Positions 6,138 through 8,739 of a stretch of 8,739 nt of DNA are shown piece by piece; the first letter of the stretch is position 1; every line of letters begins with the position of its first letter. The DNA is from Thermoproteota archaeon. Its GTDB lineage: Archaea; Korarchaeota; Korarchaeia; B14-G2. The translations under genes and the position numbers were made by a program. The stretch spans positions 1-8,739 of the forward strand of contig QMWA01000060.1 in the NCBI GenBank assembly GCA_003661385.1. The letters are read 5' to 3'. Below the pieces are notes generated by a model. It saw only the letters and a list, made by a program, of their open reading frames with translations, was not told the DNA's origin and did not search any database.

Positions 6138-7220
6138 GTGTTGGGTGGAAGCTTGCTTAGGATGTGGCAGCTTATGCTGCTTGTACTGCTGGGAGTGTTT
6201 CCTCTGCTAAGCTTTTCTCCTCCCTGCTGTGCTCCTAGATTTGGTTTCAAGCTTGTGATAAGTGAGGTCTTGTATGATCCTGTTGTTGAGGGGAATAGGC
6301 CTCAGTATGAGTGGTTTGAGGTCTCTAACTGCGGCAGCTTCCCAGTGGACTTGTATGGGTTTGTGTTTGAGGATAATGCTCATAGGATGGTTGTAGCATG
6401 TCATGTTGTGCTTGAGCCAGGGGAGCAGCTTGTAGTGGCTAATAATGTCACGGCTTTTAGGGAGCTTTACCCCTGGTTTAGAGGGAAGATTATTGAGGAG
6501 GTGTGCTCGGCTAGCACTGAGACAGATGACCCGAGAGACTGTGGGAATGCTGTGCCAGTAGACTACAGCCCATTCCCACATGAGGACATCTACTTGAACA
6601 ATGGTGGAGACTGGATCAAAGTGTACTACCAGGATCCAGGTGAGGGCGACCCAGAGGGCTCAAGCTACCTCGTTGACGCTGTAGCCTGGGAGAAGCCTCC
6701 ATCTAGAGTATACTTCACTCCACCGAGCTCAAGTGAGGTGGGGGAGTGGAATAGGGAGGATGTTGAAGACGGGTACTCGATACAGAGAGATCCAACTTGC
6801 ATGGATACAGACAACTGCGACCTGGACTTCAAGGTGTACCCCCAGGGGAATATTTCAAATAAGGTGACGCCAGGCTACGAGAACACAGCAACACCCTTAT
6901 TCCCCAGGTTAAGGCTGCTATCCCTCAACATGACACCTATAGCTGAGGCCTCTCCTGGTGAGGAGTTCCTGGTAGCTCTTGAGGTCTGGAACCCAAACCC
7001 CAGGGCTACACAGGTGGAGGCCATGATCTCAGCGGTAGCTGACAGCACACCGCTGACATTTATGCCTCTAGCAGCTAGCATCGAAGGGAACACGGGGGTG
7101 CAGCTGGTGTTCAGGCTGAAGGCTCCAGAGGAGGCATGCACCATCCTCGTATCAGCCATACTCCTCTCAGATAGAAGGATTCAAGGCGTGGATTCTGCTT
7201 CAATCGAAGTGGGCAGCTGA
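6138..7220 (+). CDS. Secreted lamin-tail-domain (LTD) protein with C-terminal Ig-like/CARDB-like domain
   Basis: Exported protein of probable binding or structural role on the cell surface. Residues about 10-27 are a signal peptide (LMLLVLLGVFPLL) followed by Cys30-Cys31. The LTD domain starts with KLVISEVLYDP (38-48), then YEWFEVSNCGSFPVDLYGF (57-75), and LEPGEQLVVANN (92-103), the classic LTD signature. It continues through YLNNGGDWIKVY (152-163) and LVDAVAWE (178-185) to DGYSIQRDP (211-219). Cysteines at 65, 88, 123, 135, 221 and 227 suggest disulfides. About 255-358 is a beta-rich domain (LEVWNPNPRATQVE) like CARDB/Ig-type adhesion modules. An in-frame TGA at 6129 bounds the start. I keep GTG 6138, but TTG 6153 or ATG 6162 are possible, as GAGGTG (6135-6140) and GGGTGG (6143-6148) could be ribosome-binding sites for them. 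It has no catalytic motif of its own. Confidence 0.8.
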   Translation: MLGGSLLRMWQLMLLVLLGVFPLLSFSPPCCAPRFGFKLVISEVLYDPVVEGNRPQYEWFEVSNCGSFPVDLYGFVFEDNAHRMVVACHVVLEPGEQLVVANNVTAFRELYPWFRGKIIEEVCSASTETDDPRDCGNAVPVDYSPFPHEDIYLNNGGDWIKVYYQDPGEGDPEGSSYLVDAVAWEKPPSRVYFTPPSSSEVGEWNREDVEDGYSIQRDPTCMDTDNCDLDFKVYPQGNISNKVTPGYENTATPLFPRLRLLSLNMTPIAEASPGEEFLVALEVWNPNPRATQVEAMISAVADSTPLTFMPLAASIEGNTGVQLVFRLKAPEEACTILVSAILLSDRRIQGVDSASIEVGS

Positions 7221-7335
7221 GTAAGCCAGCAAGAACACAGCACTCAGCTAACACTGTGGTAGCTGCCAGCGTAGCATCTCATGGAGTTCTAGTGGAGCCA
7301 CTAGCGGAGCATACGGATAGGCTCTACTAGGCTAG

Positions 7336-7349
7336 TTAGCCTGCTATCA
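7336..7349. repeat. 14-bp exact repeat at gene ends (copy 1; copy 2 at 8621-8634)
   Basis: TTAGCCTGCTATCA occurs at 7336-7349 and 8621-8634, each time as the stop codon and last codons (Ile-Ala-Gly-stop) of a minus-strand gene. An 11-bp part (AGCCTGCTATC, 2084-2094) recurs in the same reading phase near the end of the PIN relic (Ile-Ala-Gly-Phe-stop). It may be chance in a genome rich in these words, or a shared 3'-end element. Confidence 0.4.
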
Positions 7350-7830
7350 GGCTCTTCAGCTTCTCTAAGAGCTTTCTAACGTCTCTTGCATACCCTCTGA
7401 CTGCTATCTCAGGGAGCCAGCTTTCGTAAAGATTCTGGTGTAGCACGCTTGCTGCAGCAAACAGGCTTCTCAAGCTTGGGTCTCCTTGCTCTAAGCTGAG
7501 CTTCACAGCGAACTCGTGTAGGCTACCATGAGACCTCAGTATCATCCCTCTCTTAGCTGCCACAGCCTTGACCATGAGAGCAGCTGCACCCCATAGCTTC
7601 TCAGACGCATTAGCTAGCTTACCCTCAGAGAGCAGCTCCTCACCTTCAGCAAAGTATGTCTCTGAAATCCTAAGGTAGACTTCAGCTCTCTCAGCTGGGT
7701 CAAGGGTGACGCCAAGCCCCTTACACAAAGCTTCTAGAGCAACCTCCTCAACACTAACACCAATGCTTCTACTCCTCTCCCTAAGCTGCCTCTCAACTCT
7801 ATCAGGGATAATAAGCTCCAGGATCCCCAT
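7336..7830 (-). CDS. PaREP1 family protein with ribbon-helix-helix-like N-terminus
   Basis: A member of the PaREP1 family, expanded in Pyrobaculum and other crenarchaea, of unknown function; its all-helical body resembles HEPN-type proteins. Numbering from the GTG at 7833, residues 4-42 read like a CopG/RHH unit (strand LELIIP, then helices RVERQLRERSRSIG and VEEVALEALCKGL). The PaREP1 body runs from about 47 to 162 with the hallmark ASEKLWGAAALMVKAVA (76-92), SHGSLHEF (101-108) and VLHQNLYESWL (130-140). Full family length. GTG 7833 is immediately followed by ATG 7830; I choose the ATG because a TATA-like CTTATTAG is centred about 27 nt upstream. It is monocistronic and convergent with the lamin-tail gene (115 nt apart, no T-rich terminator seen). 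Its last codons (IAG, stop) share an exact 14-mer with the end of the ABC ATPase at 8621. Confidence 0.87.
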   Translation of the reverse strand: MGILELIIPDRVERQLRERSRSIGVSVEEVALEALCKGLGVTLDPAERAEVYLRISETYFAEGEELLSEGKLANASEKLWGAAALMVKAVAAKRGMILRSHGSLHEFAVKLSLEQGDPSLRSLFAAASVLHQNLYESWLPEIAVRGYARDVRKLLEKLKSLIAG

Positions 7831-7852
7831 CACATGTAGGAAGCTAGGCTAG

Positions 7853-7860
7853 CTAATAAG
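7853..7860 (-). promoter_or_regulatory. TATA-like element of the PaREP1 gene
   Basis: CTTATTAG on the minus strand is centred about 27 nt before ATG 7830, predicting a leaderless transcript and favouring the ATG over the preceding GTG. Confidence 0.45.
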
Positions 7861-8011
7861 CATTGCCATATGCATGGGCACTGAAGGCTTTAGCCAGACT
7901 CAGCTGCCTTCAGAGCACGCTGCAAGCAGCCTACTGCCTAAGTGCTGCTACAGGCTGAGGACGCTAGCAACACCTTATCAGAGGATAAGTACACAGTGCC
8001 TCAGTGAGTTA

Positions 8012-8220
8012 ATGATAGAAAGGAGGAGCTTGAGGAAGCTGAGGAGAGGTACCTGAGGAGAGCCGGGACAGGATATGATCAGCCATAGGATCCTGCTTGA
8101 TGCAGACGTGTATCCCTACGAGTAGAGTGCAAGGGCCATAGATGCTATCCCTAAGAGTATTGTTGGAGCATACGCTTGCATGCAGAGGCTATTGATGCGC
8201 TTCTCGATTCTAAGTAGTCT
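8012..8220 (+). pseudogene. Possible degraded helical (HEPN-like?) gene
   Basis: Within the 437-nt gap between the PaREP1 gene and the protease no intact gene is convincing. On the plus strand, however, a charged helical peptide can be read if frames are joined: MIER from ATG 8012; then KEELEEAEERYLRRA (about 8020-8064); then, after another shift near 8070, DMISHRILLDADVYPYE; then a TAG stop; then SARAIDAIPKSIVGAYACMQRLL in the same frame. The ERYLRRA and SARAIDA segments are reminiscent of HEPN/PaREP1-type helices. The uninterrupted alternative frame (ATG 7874 or 8012 to TGA near 8056) reads basic and non-family-like. The stretch 7861-8010 shows nothing I recognise. This is a weak call that needs a homolog. 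Confidence 0.28.
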
Positions 8221-8238
8221 TTTAGCCTATGTTGGAAG

Positions 8239-8249
8239 CTTTTATATCC
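8239..8249 (+). promoter_or_regulatory. TATA box of the retropepsin-like gene
   Basis: CTTTTATATCC, preceded by purine-rich GGAAG that could act as a BRE, is centred about 27 nt before GTG 8271. It is the clearest TATA box in the window and decides for the GTG as a leaderless start. Confidence 0.65.
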
Positions 8250-8270
8250 TTTGGACACGTGATGGTGTAG

Positions 8271-8624
8271 GTGGGGCATGTGAGAGAGCCTGTTAAGCTC
8301 TATTATGGCAGCAGGTCTATGGAGGTTGCTGCGCTTATAGATACGGGAGCTACCACCCTGATCTTACCTAAGGGGGTTGCTGAAGAGCTGGGTGTTGAGG
8401 CTCTTGGTGAGATGGATGTTGAGCTTGCAGACGGGTCTCTGAGGAGGGTGTGTTATGGTGTTGTGGAGGTTGAGGTGAGGGAGAGGAGAGCGCCTGTTAT
8501 AGCAGCTATAGTCGAGAGGGGGGAGGTTTGCGTTGGTGTGGAGGCTTTGGAGAGGCTGGGGCTGGCAGTGGATCCAGCTAGAGGCGAAATCTACCCGACA
8601 AGGAGGTTTGTGACTAGGCTTTAG
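8271..8624 (+). CDS. Retropepsin-like (clan AA) aspartic protease, single domain
   Basis: A 117-residue single-domain aspartic protease of the retropepsin-like type found free-standing in archaea; as in retroviral enzymes it should work as a homodimer. AALIDTGATTLILPKGVAEE (20-39) carries catalytic Asp24 in the DTGA motif after a hydrophobic strand. LADGSLRRVCYG (52-63) fits the following strand and flap hairpin. APVIAAIVERGEVCVGVEAL (74-93) with the later LGLAVDPARGEIY fits the C-terminal psi-loop strands, though the usual LLG is VCVG here. There is no signal peptide or membrane segment, so it is cytosolic. No gag/pol-like or transposon genes are near, so it is a cellular gene; the substrate is unknown. 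The GTG start is fixed by the TATA box. Its TAG stop overlaps the stop of the converging ABC ATPase gene. Confidence 0.85.
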   Translation: MGHVREPVKLYYGSRSMEVAALIDTGATTLILPKGVAEELGVEALGEMDVELADGSLRRVCYGVVEVEVRERRAPVIAAIVERGEVCVGVEALERLGLAVDPARGEIYPTRRFVTRL

Positions 8625-8739
8625 CCTGCTATCACCCCATCTACCAACTTGATGACTCTACTCGCGTATGTTTGGACTAGTGGGTCATGTGACGCGACTA
8701 TCACAGTGGTGTTGTGCCGCCTGTTGACCTGCTTCAGCA
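8621..8739 (-). CDS. ABC transporter ATP-binding protein, C-terminal end (partial)
   Basis: The last 39 or so codons of an ABC ATPase, entering from the right edge and ending at TAA 8621-8623. The readable end has TTVIVASHDPLVQTYASRVI followed by KLVDGVIAG. VASHDP is the strand plus H-loop His switch, and SRVIKLVDGVI is the typical closing strand pair of export-type ATPases of the LolD/MacB kind. Walker A, signature, Walker B and D-loop would lie beyond the window. It is cytoplasmic, coupled to an unseen permease. The gene converges on the retropepsin gene with a 4-nt overlap across both stop codons. The LolD/MacB subfamily is a guess from this short end; ABC ATPase itself is fairly secure. 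Confidence 0.8.
   Translation of the reverse strand, partial: LKQVNRRHNTTVIVASHDPLVQTYASRVIKLVDGVIAG

Noticed and set aside
6207-6581. Minus-strand 124-codon frame
   Set aside because: Lies fully inside the lamin-tail gene, whose plus-strand reading has a clear domain pattern; the minus reading has none.
7874-8056. Plus-strand 60-codon frame behind the PaREP1 gene
   Set aside because: Basic, composition-driven translation without recognisable family; other frames of the same DNA give more protein-like helical pieces.
8271-8624. Retroelement or retrovirus-like origin because of the DTGA protease
   Set aside because: No reverse transcriptase, integrase or gag-like frame is nearby; single-domain cellular retropepsin-like proteins are known in archaea.
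1-8739. CRISPR array, tRNA, rRNA or intact insertion sequence
   Set aside because: No regularly spaced repeats, no cloverleaf or rRNA-like stretches, no transposase reading frame and no terminal inverted repeats were recognised.

Overview
The window looks like a piece of a thermophilic crenarchaeal (Thermoproteota) chromosome. Evidence: Arg is coded mostly by AGG/AGA; Leu CTA and CTAG tetranucleotides are common; several genes have an AT-rich TATA-like box about 25-35 nt before the start codon and almost no leader; there is a PaREP1-family protein; and a tungstate/molybdate-type binding protein and a ModE-type regulator sit together. The exact order cannot be told from the sequence alone.

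Layout. (1) 2-1000 (+): WtpA/ModA-type oxyanion-binding protein, N-terminus cut by the window edge. It converges, with a 15-nt overlap, on (2) 986-2050 (-): a one-component regulator with a ModE-like winged helix fused to a molybdate-binding-protein-like sensor domain. (3) 2079-2460 (-): a frameshifted PIN-domain (VapC-like) relic. (4) 2439-4046 (-): a membrane-anchored alpha/beta-hydrolase-like protein with three EF-hand/thrombospondin-type-3-like calcium loops inserted after the nucleophile motif. (5) 4193-5662 (-): a membrane-anchored protein with a helical stalk and a probable TIM-barrel (glycoside-hydrolase-like) outer domain. (6) 5691-5939: non-coding, with a divergent promoter. (7) 5940-6104 (+): a 54-codon small ORF. 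(8) 6138-7220 (+): a secreted lamin-tail-domain protein with a C-terminal Ig-like/CARDB-like domain. (9) 7336-7830 (-): a PaREP1 family protein with a ribbon-helix-helix-like N-terminus. (10) 7834-8270: mostly decayed sequence with a possible broken helical ORF. (11) 8271-8624 (+): a single-domain retropepsin-like aspartic protease. (12) 8621-8739 (-): the C-terminal end of an ABC-transporter ATPase, cut by the window edge; its stop codon overlaps that of the protease.

How the genes may work together. The first two form a plausible oxyanion uptake and sensing pair for tungsten or molybdenum enzymes. Genes 4, 5 and 8 are all exported or anchored and cysteine-containing, and two look like hydrolases; they may act on an extracellular polymer or glycoconjugate, but no substrate can be read from the sequence. 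The rest (PIN relic, PaREP1 protein, decayed ORFs, small ORF, retropepsin) has the character of accessory, toxin-antitoxin-like turnover typical of crenarchaeal genomes. No tRNA, rRNA, CRISPR array or intact transposon was seen.
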